Assembly: GCF_004614195.1 (NCBI RefSeq)
Contig: NZ_SPUM01000038.1
Span: 1-64,000 of the forward strand
DNA from: Massilia horti
Lineage (GTDB): Bacteria > Pseudomonadota > Gammaproteobacteria > Burkholderiales > Burkholderiaceae_D
DNA length: 64,000 nucleotides
Direction: 5' to 3'
Each line of letters begins with the position of its first letter. Position 1 is the first letter of the stretch. The position numbers and the translations under genes were made by a program. The notes under the pieces were generated by a model. It saw only the letters and a program-made list of their open reading frames with translations, did not search any database and was not told the DNA's origin. Positions 37,027 through 47,415 of the stretch are shown one piece after another.

Positions 37027-38910
37027 ATGAGCCACCCGAACCAGTTCTCCCTGTTGGCCCAGCGCCGTTTCGGGCCATTCTTCTGGACGCAGTTCCTCGG
37101 CGCGTTCAACGACAACCTGTTCAAGACTGCACTGATCGTGGTCCTGACCTACGACACCACGCGCTGGACCACGGCGAGCCCGGCGCTCTTGAACAACCTG
37201 ATCCCGGGCCTGTTCATCCTGCCGTTCGTGCTGCTGTCGGCCACCGCCGGGCAGGTCGCGGACAAGGTCGAGAAGGGTCGGCTGGCGCGCGCGGTCAAGC
37301 TGCTGGAAGTGGGCATCATGCTGGTGACCGGGCTGGGCTGGCTGACCCACACGCTGTGGCTGCTGGTGCTGGGCGTGGTGGGGATGGGCCTGCACTCGAC
37401 GCTGTTCGGGCCGGTGAAATATGCCTACCTGCCGCAGCATCTGAAGTCGGAGGAACTGGTTGGCGGCAACGGAGTGATCGAGATGGGGACTTTTGTCGGC
37501 ATCCTGCTGGGCGAAATCATCGGCGCGGTGCTGGTGGCGCAACCGTCTGGCGTCGTGCTGATCGCAAGTGGTACGCTGGCGGTCGCGGTGCTGGGGCTGG
37601 CGACGAGCTGGCGCATTCCAAGTTCGCCCGCGCCAGCTCCTGAGCTGAAAATCAGCGGCAACTTCCTGGCCGAGTCCTGGCGCAACCTGTCATACTCGCG
37701 CCAGAACCGCACCGTGTTCCTGTCGATGCTGGGCAATTCCTGGTTCTGGTTCTACGGCGCGCTGGTGCTGTCGCAGTTCCCCGTCTTTGCCAAGGACTAC
37801 CTGCATGGCGACCACAGCGTGTTCGTGCTGCTGCTGACCGTGTTCTCACTCGGCATTGGCGCCGGCTCGCTGCTGTGCGAAAAGCTCTCGGGCCGCAAGG
37901 TCGAGATCGGGCTGGTGCCGTTCGGGTCGATCGGCCTGTCGCTGTTCGGCATCGACCTGTATTTCGCCAGCCTGGGCTACAGCAACAGCGCAACCGTCGG
38001 CGCCGCCGGCCTGCTGGCCCAGCCGGGCGTGCTGCGCATTTTGGCCGACCTGCTGTTGCTCGGGGTGTTCGGCGGCTTTTACATCGTGCCACTGTTCGCG
38101 CTGATCCAGACCCGCTGCGATCCCAAGCACGTGGCGCGCACGATTGCCGGCACCAATATATTGAACGCGCTGTTCATGGTGGCCGCGGCCGGCGTCGCGA
38201 TCCTGATGATCAAGAATGGATTCACGATTCCCGAGATGTTCCTGGCGACCGCGCTGATGAACGCCGTCGTCGCGCTCTACATCTTCTCGCTGGTGCCCGA
38301 GTTCCTGATGCGCTTCCTGGCCTGGCTGCTGATACACACCATCCACCGGGTCAGGACGGTCGGTGTCGACAGTATCCCGGACAGCGGACCGGCGGTGCTG
38401 GTCTGCAACCACGTGAGCTACGTCGACGCGATCGTGATCGGCGCCGCCAGCCCGCGTCCGATCCGGTTCGTGATGGATCACCGCATCTTCAAAACGCCTT
38501 TCCTTGGCTGGATTTTCCGAACGGCCAAGGCAATTCCGATCGCCTCGGCGAAGGAAGACCCGTGGCTGATGGAAAAGGCGTTCGTCGACATCGCCCAGGC
38601 GCTGCACGAGGGCGACCTGGTCTGCATCTTCCCCGAGGGGAAACTGACCGGGAACGGCGAGATGAACGAGTTCCGCGGCGGCATCGCCAAAATCGTGGAG
38701 CGCAGCAAGGTGCCGGTGATCCCGATGGCCTTGCGCGGCCTGTGGGGCAGCCTGTTCACACGCGACAAGACCAACGTGTTCGAGCGCTCGTTCTCGCGCG
38801 GCCTGCGCTCGGAGCTGGCGCTGGAGGTCGGCGCGCCGGTGCCGCCGCAGTGTGCCACGCCCGAATACCTGTACGAGCAAGTGCTGGCGCTGCGGGGCGA
38901 CTGGCGGTAG
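37027..38910 (+). CDS. MFS lysophospholipid transporter fused to a 1-acyl-glycerol-3-phosphate acyltransferase domain
   Basis: The 627 residues hold an LplT-like MFS domain with about 12 helices (1-430; FWTQFLGAFNDNLFKTAL; FGPVKYAYLPQHL) and a PlsC-type acyltransferase domain (about 440-620) with the HX4D motif at H462 to D467 (NHVSYVDA) and FPEGKLT. In E. coli LplT and Aas are separate: the first flips lysophospholipids inward, the second re-acylates them. Here both are in one chain, while the acyl-ACP synthetase domain of Aas is missing, so acyl donor supply must come from elsewhere. Confidence 0.92.
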   Translation: MSHPNQFSLLAQRRFGPFFWTQFLGAFNDNLFKTALIVVLTYDTTRWTTASPALLNNLIPGLFILPFVLLSATAGQVADKVEKGRLARAVKLLEVGIMLVTGLGWLTHTLWLLVLGVVGMGLHSTLFGPVKYAYLPQHLKSEELVGGNGVIEMGTFVGILLGEIIGAVLVAQPSGVVLIASGTLAVAVLGLATSWRIPSSPAPAPELKISGNFLAESWRNLSYSRQNRTVFLSMLGNSWFWFYGALVLSQFPVFAKDYLHGDHSVFVLLLTVFSLGIGAGSLLCEKLSGRKVEIGLVPFGSIGLSLFGIDLYFASLGYSNSATVGAAGLLAQPGVLRILADLLLLGVFGGFYIVPLFALIQTRCDPKHVARTIAGTNILNALFMVAAAGVAILMIKNGFTIPEMFLATALMNAVVALYIFSLVPEFLMRFLAWLLIHTIHRVRTVGVDSIPDSGPAVLVCNHVSYVDAIVIGAASPRPIRFVMDHRIFKTPFLGWIFRTAKAIPIASAKEDPWLMEKAFVDIAQALHEGDLVCIFPEGKLTGNGEMNEFRGGIAKIVERSKVPVIPMALRGLWGSLFTRDKTNVFERSFSRGLRSELALEVGAPVPPQCATPEYLYEQVLALRGDWR

Positions 38911-38936
38911 CGCGGCTCCCGATTCGCGGCGCGAAT

Positions 38937-38950
38937 TTGATTTATCTCAA
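38937..38950. promoter_or_regulatory. Possible FNR/ANR-type site before the archease-uspA-ftsH genes
   Basis: The sequence TTGATTTATCTCAA matches the palindrome TTGAT-N4-ATCAA with one mismatch. It lies about 110 bases upstream of the archease-like frame. Universal stress protein genes are commonly under FNR/ANR control in proteobacteria, so oxygen-dependent control of this cluster is reasonable, but a single near-match can occur by chance. Confidence 0.45.
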
Positions 38951-39057
38951 GTACGTTGGGGTCGCCTGTTAGAGAGTAGGTGTTGCGCGACCTGTCGTCG
39001 CGCGGCCCGCTGACCGTACTCGTCAGCGGAGCCTGAGCAGATCGGACTGCGAACGCG

Positions 39058-39393
39058 ATGCTTGAACCCGACCATGTCGCGGCTTGGGAACATTTTCCAC
39101 ATGATGCGGACATCGGTATCCGCGGCAAGGGCGCGACCTGCCTGGCGTCATTCGAGCAGGCCGCCTTGGGGCTGACGGCCATCGTCACGCCGCTGCAAAA
39201 GGTGCGCGCGCCCGATGCCATTCAGATTGCCTGCCCGAGCAGCGGCGATTCCGAGTTCCTGTTCCTCGAACCGATCGATCTGGCGCGTCACGCGCCGGCT
39301 GCCTTGCCGCGCGGGCCCATACTTTCCGGCCTGAAGGTCGCGCAGCATGCCGACCGTTCATGGCGGGCGCAGTGCGTGGTACGTGTGTCGTAG
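39058..39393 (+). CDS. Archease-like protein with an internal deletion
   Basis: The 111 residues begin and end like archease: WEHFPHDADIGIRGKGATC with FEQAALGLTAIVT at the start, and EPIDLARH and RAQCVVRV at the end. Ordinary archease proteins have about 140 residues; here the stretch between the DSEFLFL strand and EPIDLARH lacks about 35-40 residues, which in relatives contains the conserved DWLN block that helps to bind metal. The frame is kept, so it may be a shortened but expressed protein or an early pseudogene. Archease activates the RNA ligase RtcB, which is not in the window. Confidence 0.75.
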   Translation: MLEPDHVAAWEHFPHDADIGIRGKGATCLASFEQAALGLTAIVTPLQKVRAPDAIQIACPSSGDSEFLFLEPIDLARHAPAALPRGPILSGLKVAQHADRSWRAQCVVRVS

Positions 39394-39406
39394 CGAGGGG
39401 GTGAGC

Positions 39407-39856
39407 ATGTATCGGAGAATTCTGCTACCGACCGATGGTTCGGCGCTGTCGAAGGAGGCTACGGCAGCGGGCGTTCACTTTGCCCGCGACCGCGGCGCGC
39501 AGATCGTGGCGGTGCACGTGATTCCGGAGCTGCTCGACGACCAGCTGGAAGCGTGGATGCACCACGACCCGCACCTGGTCGAACGGCGCCAGGCGCTGTT
39601 CGACAAGTTCGCGGACGACTACCTGGCCTTCGTGGCTGCCAAGGCGGCGGCGTTTCATGTGCCATGCGAGCTGCGCAAGGTGAGAGCGGGCGAAGCGGCG
39701 CCGGGTATCCTGAAGGCGGCGATTGACGCCAAGTGCGACCTGATCTTCATGGCATCACATGGCTGGCGCAACCGCGAGGCCGAAATGCTCGGCAGCGAAA
39801 CGCTCAAGGTGCTTTACCTCAGCAAGTTGCCGGTGCTGGTCTACAAGCCGGGCTAG
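39407..39856 (+). CDS. Universal stress protein UspA family
   Basis: The start was placed at the ATG behind GAGGGGGTGAGC, giving 149 residues. The fold markers are MYRRILLPTDGS at the start, DLIFMASHGWRN (an ATP-binding-type glycine motif variant) and LSKLPVLVYKPG at the end. Such proteins help survival under starvation or low oxygen. It lies 15 bases before the FtsH-like gene and is probably co-transcribed with it. Confidence 0.93.
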   Translation: MYRRILLPTDGSALSKEATAAGVHFARDRGAQIVAVHVIPELLDDQLEAWMHHDPHLVERRQALFDKFADDYLAFVAAKAAAFHVPCELRKVRAGEAAPGILKAAIDAKCDLIFMASHGWRNREAEMLGSETLKVLYLSKLPVLVYKPG

Positions 39857-39871
39857 GCGCGGAGGACGCTC

Positions 39872-41785
<1,914 letters not shown>

Positions 41786-41820
41786 GCCAGCCCCGGCCAA
41801 GCGTTATTCGTTGTTGTTGG

Positions 41821-42141
41821 TTACTGGTTGTTGAAGTGGCACACGTAATGGACCGTCTCCTGCACCTCGATCTCGAAGCTGGACTTGGCCGGAACCTTGA
41901 ACTGCTGGCCGCCGGAACAGTTTTTCCACTCGCCGTCACTGCCGATTCGGACGCGGCATTTGCCATCGACGATTTCCATCACTTCCGGCACGTCGGTCCC
42001 GAAATTGAGCGTGCCGGGCATGATGACGCCGACGGTCTTGCGGGTCTGGTCGGGGAAAGTGATGTTGTACGATATGCACTTGCCGTCAAAGTAGACATTC
42101 GCCTTTTTGTTGATCGATGCGTGGTCGAACTGGGTGCTCAT
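41821..42141 (-). CDS. ppnP: Pyrimidine/purine nucleoside phosphorylase PpnP
   Basis: A 106-residue cupin-fold protein (formerly DUF1255). The start is fixed by an AAAGGAGG site five bases before ATG; the longer open frame to 42261 is not needed. Typical blocks are FDHASINKKANVYFDGKC, VGVIMPGTLNFGTD and VQETVHYVCHF. PpnP splits several nucleosides with phosphate. It is convergent with the FtsH-like gene. Confidence 0.95.
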   Translation of the reverse strand: MSTQFDHASINKKANVYFDGKCISYNITFPDQTRKTVGVIMPGTLNFGTDVPEVMEIVDGKCRVRIGSDGEWKNCSGGQQFKVPAKSSFEIEVQETVHYVCHFNNQ

Positions 42142-42320
42142 CCGGGCCTCCTTTGTCGCAGGGTGTTGGTGCGGCGGCCTGCCACTGTTTTTGACCATCC
42201 CCGCCAAACCAAGTGCGGCCGGCGCAGGAGGGGCGAAGATGCAGTATATCCTTTTTAGCAATCCAGTTGCCGGACCGACTGCGGCCGTGGCTGACCTGAC
42301 GCTGCCGCCGGAGGCTGAGC

Positions 42321-44039
42321 ATGCATATCCATAACGCCGACGTCGCGGCCGTGTTCACCGAAATCGCGGACCTGCTCGAAATCGAGAACCAGAATCCGTT
42401 CCGCATCCGCGCCTATCGCAATGCCGCGCGCACTGTCGAAATGCTGGCGCCGAGCGTGCAGACGCTGGTCGAGGAAGGGCGGGACCTCTCCGAACTGCCC
42501 GGCATCGGTGCTGACTTGGCCGGACGTATCACCGAAATCGTGCACGGCGGCACCTGCGAGCTGCGCGAACAGTTGCGGCGCGAACTGCCGCCGGGGATAG
42601 GTTCGCTGCTGCGGGTGCCTGGGCTTGGTCCCAAGCGGGTCAAGCTGCTGTTCGACGAGCGCGGCATCCATACGCCCGAACAGTTGCTGCGCGCGGCGCA
42701 GGAAGGGCAACTGCAAACGATCAGGGGCCTGGGCGAAAAGGCCGAGCAGCGCATCCTGGAGGCGGTGCAGGCGCAGCTGTCGAAGGAGCGGCGTTTTAGC
42801 ATTGCGGTGGCGGGGCAGGTGGTCGAGGCGCTGGTTGCTTACCTGCGGCAGCTTGCGCCGGTCGCACGGGTAGAACCGGCCGGCAGCTATCGCCGCATGA
42901 GGGAGACCGTAGGCGATCTCGACATCGTCGTAGCGTCCGCGGACGGTCCGGCGGTGACCGGCCATTTCATCCGCTACGACGCGGTGGCGCGTGTGCTGTC
43001 GCACGGGCCGACGCGCGCCAGCGTGGAGCTGCATAACGGGATGCAGGTCGATCTGCGCGTGGTGGAGGAAGCCAGCTTCGGCGCGGCGCTGAACTACTTC
43101 ACGGGCTCCAAGGCGCACAACATCGAATTGCGCAAGCTGGCGCTAAAGCGAGGCCTGAAGCTGAACGAATACGGCATGTTCGCGGGCGAGCAGCCGCTCG
43201 CGGGCGAGACCGAGGAGGCGGTGTTTGCCGCACTTGGGCTGCCGTTCATTGCGCCCGAACTGCGCGAAAACCGTGGCGAGATCGAGGCCGCGCGCGACGG
43301 GCGCTTGCCGCATCTGGTGACCCTGCATGACCTGAAAGGCGACTTGCACGCCCACACGACGGCAAGCGACGGTCGCAGCAGCCTGCGCGACATGGCGCAG
43401 GAAGCGCGCAGCCACGGCATGACTTACCTCGGGATCACCGATCATTCGCAGCAGTTAACGGTCGCAAGCGGGTTGGATGCAGAGCGGCTGGCGCAGCAGA
43501 TCGACGAGATCGACCAGCTCAACGCCGAGCTCGACGGCATTACCGTGTTGAAGGGAACTGAGGTCGACATTCGCCAGGATGGCACGCTGGACCTGCCGGA
43601 CAGTATCTTGCAGCGGCTCGATTACGCGATTGCGTCCGTGCACACGAGGTTTGGGCTGGGCAGCGAAGCGCAGACCGCGCGCATCATGAGGGCGATGGAT
43701 AACCGGTACGTGCGCATCCTGGGCCATCCGAGCGGCCGGCTGCTGTTCGAGCGCGAACCGTACCCGGTCGACATGGGACGGATCATCCGGCACGCGAAAG
43801 AGTGCGGCTGCGCGCTTGAACTCGATTCGCAGCCGGGGCGGCTTGACCTGAACGACATCTACTGCATGATGGCCAAGGACGAAGGCGTGTTGGTCAGCAT
43901 CGACTCGGACGCGCACAGCGTGCTCGACTTCGACAACCTGCGCTGGGGCATTGGACAGGCGCGGCGTGGGTGGCTGGAAAAGAAGAATGTGCTCAACACG
44001 AAGACGCTGGCGCAGTTGAAGGCGCATTGGAAGCATTGA
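42321..44039 (+). CDS. polX: DNA polymerase/3'-5' exonuclease PolX
   Basis: A 572-residue protein with helix-hairpin-helix segments and the Pol-beta-like palm (about 1-320; LPGIGADLAGRITEIV; VPGLGPKRVKLLFDE; GDLDIVVASADG with the metal aspartates) and a C-terminal PHP phosphoesterase (about 335-570; KGDLHAHTTASDGRSSL; LGITDHS; SIDSDAH). Family X polymerases fill short gaps in base excision repair. The N-terminal start MHIHNADVAAVFTEIADL is normal. It is the last core gene before tRNA-Pro. Confidence 0.95.
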   Translation: MHIHNADVAAVFTEIADLLEIENQNPFRIRAYRNAARTVEMLAPSVQTLVEEGRDLSELPGIGADLAGRITEIVHGGTCELREQLRRELPPGIGSLLRVPGLGPKRVKLLFDERGIHTPEQLLRAAQEGQLQTIRGLGEKAEQRILEAVQAQLSKERRFSIAVAGQVVEALVAYLRQLAPVARVEPAGSYRRMRETVGDLDIVVASADGPAVTGHFIRYDAVARVLSHGPTRASVELHNGMQVDLRVVEEASFGAALNYFTGSKAHNIELRKLALKRGLKLNEYGMFAGEQPLAGETEEAVFAALGLPFIAPELRENRGEIEAARDGRLPHLVTLHDLKGDLHAHTTASDGRSSLRDMAQEARSHGMTYLGITDHSQQLTVASGLDAERLAQQIDEIDQLNAELDGITVLKGTEVDIRQDGTLDLPDSILQRLDYAIASVHTRFGLGSEAQTARIMRAMDNRYVRILGHPSGRLLFEREPYPVDMGRIIRHAKECGCALELDSQPGRLDLNDIYCMMAKDEGVLVSIDSDAHSVLDFDNLRWGIGQARRGWLEKKNVLNTKTLAQLKAHWKH

Positions 44040-44149
44040 TTCATGGTATGGGTCGCGCTTGCCGGACGGCGGGCTGGTCGTTGTATTGACGGGAGCGGAA
44101 TGAAATGACTGTCGTATGACAAAAGCTCAAGAATTTTTTCTGTCTCTGG

Positions 44150-44155
44150 TATAAT
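44150..44155 (+). promoter_or_regulatory. Probable -10 element of the tRNA-Pro gene
   Basis: TATAAT stands 12 bases before the mature tRNA 5' end, the expected distance for a tRNA promoter. No good -35 hexamer is seen 16-18 bases upstream (TCAAGA at best). Confidence 0.55.
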
Positions 44156-44167
44156 GCCGGACCAAGT

Positions 44168-44244
<77 letters not shown>

Positions 44245-44260
44245 ATAGAATCAATGAGTT

Positions 44261-44286
44261 AGGCCAGCCTCAGCGCTGGCCTTTTT
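44261..44286 (+). terminator. Rho-independent terminator after tRNA-Pro
   Basis: The eight-base arms AGGCCAGC and GCTGGCCT around a six-base loop are followed by TTTTT. It lies 16 bases behind the encoded CCA. Confidence 0.85.
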
Positions 44287-44411
44287 CATATCCAGGCCAT
44301 TTCGGTAAGAAAGTTGGTAAGAAAAGTTCTTGCTAGCGCCGCACTACCCAGGAGGCGAAATGAAGTCCTGTTGGGTGTCGTTGTGGCGGCCAAAATCTAA
44401 ACATATCGATA

Positions 44412-46535
44412 TCAGTCATCTTGTAGGCCGCCCATCTGGCGGTCGAACGACTGGCGGATCAGTCCTATTACGTATGGCAGTTCGTCTGGGCTGCTCAAAC
44501 CCACTTCCACGTCACCATTGCCCCAGCGGCCAATGTTGGAGATGTCGCGGCACAAGCCTTTGGGGTCCTCGATGTCATCAATGCCGAGATTGAGGACCAG
44601 CAGGAGGCGCTTGGCCTGCGGCACCACATCAACAAAGTTCGTCTCTGCCTTGTAGGCCACGTAGAGCTTCAAGAACTCTTCACTGATGCATGGGTCTAGC
44701 GCCAAAATGGACTTACGCAGCGCCTCAAACAAATCGCGCATTGGGCCTGTTGACAGGTGTGTGTGGTCAGCCACGCTGTATTGCTGGCCGGATTTGGCTG
44801 CGGTTGGTCGGTAGGCATTCAGCACGTCCTCTGCCAGTTGCGGCGCGTCCCAAACTTTGGCGGCATCCCCAGCCAAACGGTCGGCGCGGCCTTTGATGGC
44901 AGCCTCATCCCACCTGCTGACTTTGCCGAGGCCAAGGTTGAGCTTCAGTGGGCTGTGTGCAAATCCAACGGGATTGCCGTCTTTGTCGGTGACTTGGTCG
45001 CGCTTGTAGGCGAAAGGATGATCGCTGTATTCGCTGTTGTAGCCGGTCAGCGTGAGGTTGCCCAAGGTGTGCAACCAGTCTTGCTGAACGCGCTGCCATT
45101 CCGCGCCAAGCTCGGTCTGCCATTCCTTGGACAGGGATTCGTTCTGCGGAAGGATGTGTTCAATGGTGTAATCCTCCACCACCACACGCTCTTTGCGGCC
45201 GTGGTTCTCAAGGCGGCGCAGCCAGTAGCTGCGGCTGCGGAAGTTGTAGAGGTCCCGTACCTTGATGTCGCGCTGGAATTCGTCGTTGCTTGGGAAGCGA
45301 CGGTACGAGGGCAGCATCAGGAATGCCGCCTGCACGCTTTCAAAGTAGCGATCCTTCTTGAGTGTCCGGCTCAGGCCCGCAAACGTTTTGTTCAGGGAAT
45401 TCGTTGGGATGGCGCAGATGGCGCGGCGGAACACGTAGCTCTCCACCAAGCGAACAATTCGCAGCACTTCATCGCTGGTCAAGCGGCCTTGTTTGTAGTC
45501 GTGATACACCTCCAGTAAGAACGGATACGCCACATCGACCTTCAATTCGCGCAGGTCATGAAAGGCTTGTCTGAGCCCCGCGTCCGTCTCTTTACCTAAC
45601 GCCATGGAGCAGTAATAGGACGCATAAGCGTGAATGTCGGCCACTAGGTCGCGGGTATCGCCCTTGAGGCTGCGCGCAAAAATCTTGAACGCGACGTACA
45701 CCTCGCGGACGTTTGGAATCTCACCCGTTTTGGTCGTTAGGTAGTGACGCATGAAGGCGTCGAAGTGCACTACATAGGCCCCCTGACCAAAGGCCTTTTC
45801 CATGGGCCGCCAGTAGGTTTTGTACAGCTCGGTTTGCAGCTTCGGTTCGAGCCCCATCAAGATGTAGTTGCGGATGAGGTCAGCCTGGCTGAGTTCGAGC
45901 CCGGTGGAGTTCATGCTTTCAAAGATCAATTGCGGATTGTCTTGGGCACGGTCCAGCGACACGTCCACGATCACCAGCTTGGCAAGGCCTTGGCAGATGG
46001 CTTCCACTTCGGCATGGTTGGCGGCGATCAGCTCTTGAAACAGCGCGTAGTTCTCAGTAATGCGGCTGCTGACCTCTGTGGGCATAGGCGTACCTTGCAG
46101 GAGGGCAAGCAATGTGTCCTTATCGGTCTCTGACAAGATGAGCTTGAAATAGCGCTCGCCTTCTTCGTCTGGATTCACCAGATAGTAGTTGCGCAACTTC
46201 TTGTTCGAGAAGGTTTCCAGCAGCTCTCCCAAGCCTTGGGTCTCAAAATGCTTGGCCAGCGCCGCAATGAGCAAGGTGCTGGTAGTCAGGCGTTGCTGCC
46301 CGTCGATGACCAGCAATGCTTCCTGACTGGTGACAGCGGACAGGCCGCGCTCTACGTAAACGATGGAGCCAATGAAGTGCGCATTAACTTTTTCGTCGCG
46401 GCCAGCGCGCATCAAGTCCGCCCATAGCTGACGGCACTGAGCGGCCGTCCACGAGTAGTTGCGCTGGTAGATCGGGATGACGAATTGCGGAGACTTGCGT
46501 AGGAACTTGAGCAGGTTGGCTTCGGTGGCTTTCAC
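44412..46535 (-). CDS. GmrSD-like restriction protein (DUF262, DUF1524 HNH nuclease, DUF5655-like C-terminus)
   Basis: A 707-residue protein starting with GTG behind an AAGGGAT site. The N-terminal DUF262 domain has the nucleotide-hydrolysis motif VIDGQQR (D78-R82). The middle is helical, and about residues 455-500 hold the DUF1524 HNH motif IEHILPQN with HTLGNLTLTGYN. The C-terminus resembles DUF5655 (LFEALRKSILALDP; SNIGRWGNGDVEVGL). GmrSD proteins are type IV restriction enzymes that cut modified phage DNA such as glucosylated hydroxymethylcytosine DNA; the target here is unknown. The tRNA-proximal place suits a defence cargo. Confidence 0.9.
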   Translation of the reverse strand: MKATEANLLKFLRKSPQFVIPIYQRNYSWTAAQCRQLWADLMRAGRDEKVNAHFIGSIVYVERGLSAVTSQEALLVIDGQQRLTTSTLLIAALAKHFETQGLGELLETFSNKKLRNYYLVNPDEEGERYFKLILSETDKDTLLALLQGTPMPTEVSSRITENYALFQELIAANHAEVEAICQGLAKLVIVDVSLDRAQDNPQLIFESMNSTGLELSQADLIRNYILMGLEPKLQTELYKTYWRPMEKAFGQGAYVVHFDAFMRHYLTTKTGEIPNVREVYVAFKIFARSLKGDTRDLVADIHAYASYYCSMALGKETDAGLRQAFHDLRELKVDVAYPFLLEVYHDYKQGRLTSDEVLRIVRLVESYVFRRAICAIPTNSLNKTFAGLSRTLKKDRYFESVQAAFLMLPSYRRFPSNDEFQRDIKVRDLYNFRSRSYWLRRLENHGRKERVVVEDYTIEHILPQNESLSKEWQTELGAEWQRVQQDWLHTLGNLTLTGYNSEYSDHPFAYKRDQVTDKDGNPVGFAHSPLKLNLGLGKVSRWDEAAIKGRADRLAGDAAKVWDAPQLAEDVLNAYRPTAAKSGQQYSVADHTHLSTGPMRDLFEALRKSILALDPCISEEFLKLYVAYKAETNFVDVVPQAKRLLLVLNLGIDDIEDPKGLCRDISNIGRWGNGDVEVGLSSPDELPYVIGLIRQSFDRQMGGLQDD

Positions 46536-46544
46536 TTCGATCCC

Positions 46545-46733
46545 TTAAAGGCTTTGTGCGACCAGCTGGCGTTCGGCCAGCATCGCTTTGATTTCTAGAT
46601 TGGCGGCAACTTGCCTGGCCACCTGCTTTTCTTTCGCCGCTGCGCTGCGAGCTTCGGCAATTCGGGCGTCCAGGTCTTTGCAGTTGCGCCACGCGGTGCG
46701 GCGCTCTACGGCTTGCGCACGGCTATCGTTAAG
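46545..46733 (-). pseudogene. 3' remnant of a coiled-coil gene upstream of the GmrSD-like gene
   Basis: On the minus strand an open frame of 62 codons ends in TAA, ten bases before the GTG of the GmrSD-like gene. It reads like the charged C-terminal coil of a real protein (RTAWRNCKDLDARIAEARS; then KQVARQVAANLEIKAML) but is closed upstream by a TAA and has no suitable start. The natural reading is that an operon partner of the restriction gene was cut off at about 46734, where the AT-richer flank begins. Confidence 0.55.
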
Positions 46734-47052
46734 TTATTGCAATGGTTAAAAATCATAGTGCTGCAATGCACTTTTTGCAAACTTGATATTGGCGCTACAC
46801 TGGAAGGACACCCCTGCTGGGTAACGGGGAAGAAAAGGAGTTCCAGGCGCGAGGGCGCGTTGCATGCTCTGGATCACGATTTTTGTTGTCCTTCAGCAGC
46901 ATGTTCCGGTTCGACTGAGGTCAAGCAATGCGAGAGACGTTGCTTGTAGGACACTTATTGCTAGCCGGACTCCTGGCACTTGCCGTTCGACCACACAACC
47001 CCTGTGGTCGCATCCCCGGCGGAACGTAGCCAACAAAGCGAGAGGTGTGAAC
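46734..47052. other. Junction spacer between the restriction gene and the T6SS genes
   Basis: The first 70 bases are AT-rich. A small frame at 46928-47032 (34 codons, ATG with a GAGG site, very hydrophobic start METLL-like region followed by LAGLLALAV) could be a truncated exported or membrane protein but is too short to judge. No other gene is supported. Confidence 0.35.
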
Positions 47053-47277
47053 ATGCTTCCCGTACTTCCTACACATAGGATCGTCGTCTTCGATAGCGCG
47101 CTACTTGGCATACGTGCTGACGAATATGCGACAGCGCTCGTTACCTGGCACGACGATTATCAGCCTGAACGATGCTGGGAATGGTTCTTCGAATACTTCG
47201 GCGAAGAACACTTCGAAGCAATTCTTTGCCCAATCGAAGGCTTCGCGGCGCCAATTGCATTTGGATTTCTGCATTAG
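47053..47277 (+). CDS. Small protein of 74 residues, unknown
   Basis: The start is the ATG after GCGAGAGGTGTGAAC. The peptide MLPVLPTHRIVVFDSALLG leads to a Trp/Phe-rich acidic segment (RCWEWFFEYFGEEHFEAIL). Codon use is mixed and not like the core genes. No family is recognised. It lies 138 bases before tssF in the same direction and could be part of that transcript or a remnant. Confidence 0.45.
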   Translation: MLPVLPTHRIVVFDSALLGIRADEYATALVTWHDDYQPERCWEWFFEYFGEEHFEAILCPIEGFAAPIAFGFLH

Positions 47278-47415
47278 GTCAGCTTCTTACGACACAAGCA
47301 ATTTGCGGCACCGCATCACGCTGCGTTGTAAGTACATCAATAATTCTGGCTTCTCGTCCGAAGGTGGCTGAGCCTTAAGGGTGGCGCCGCCGCAGTGTAA
47401 GCAAGGGGAATCTGC

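Noticed and set aside
44360-44593. ATG with a very good AGGAGG site right of tRNA-Pro, opening a 77-codon frame
   Set aside because: Most of the frame is the reverse of the GmrSD-like gene 3' end and the peptide has no protein-like pattern. It could be the start of a gene lost by insertion, but this cannot be shown.
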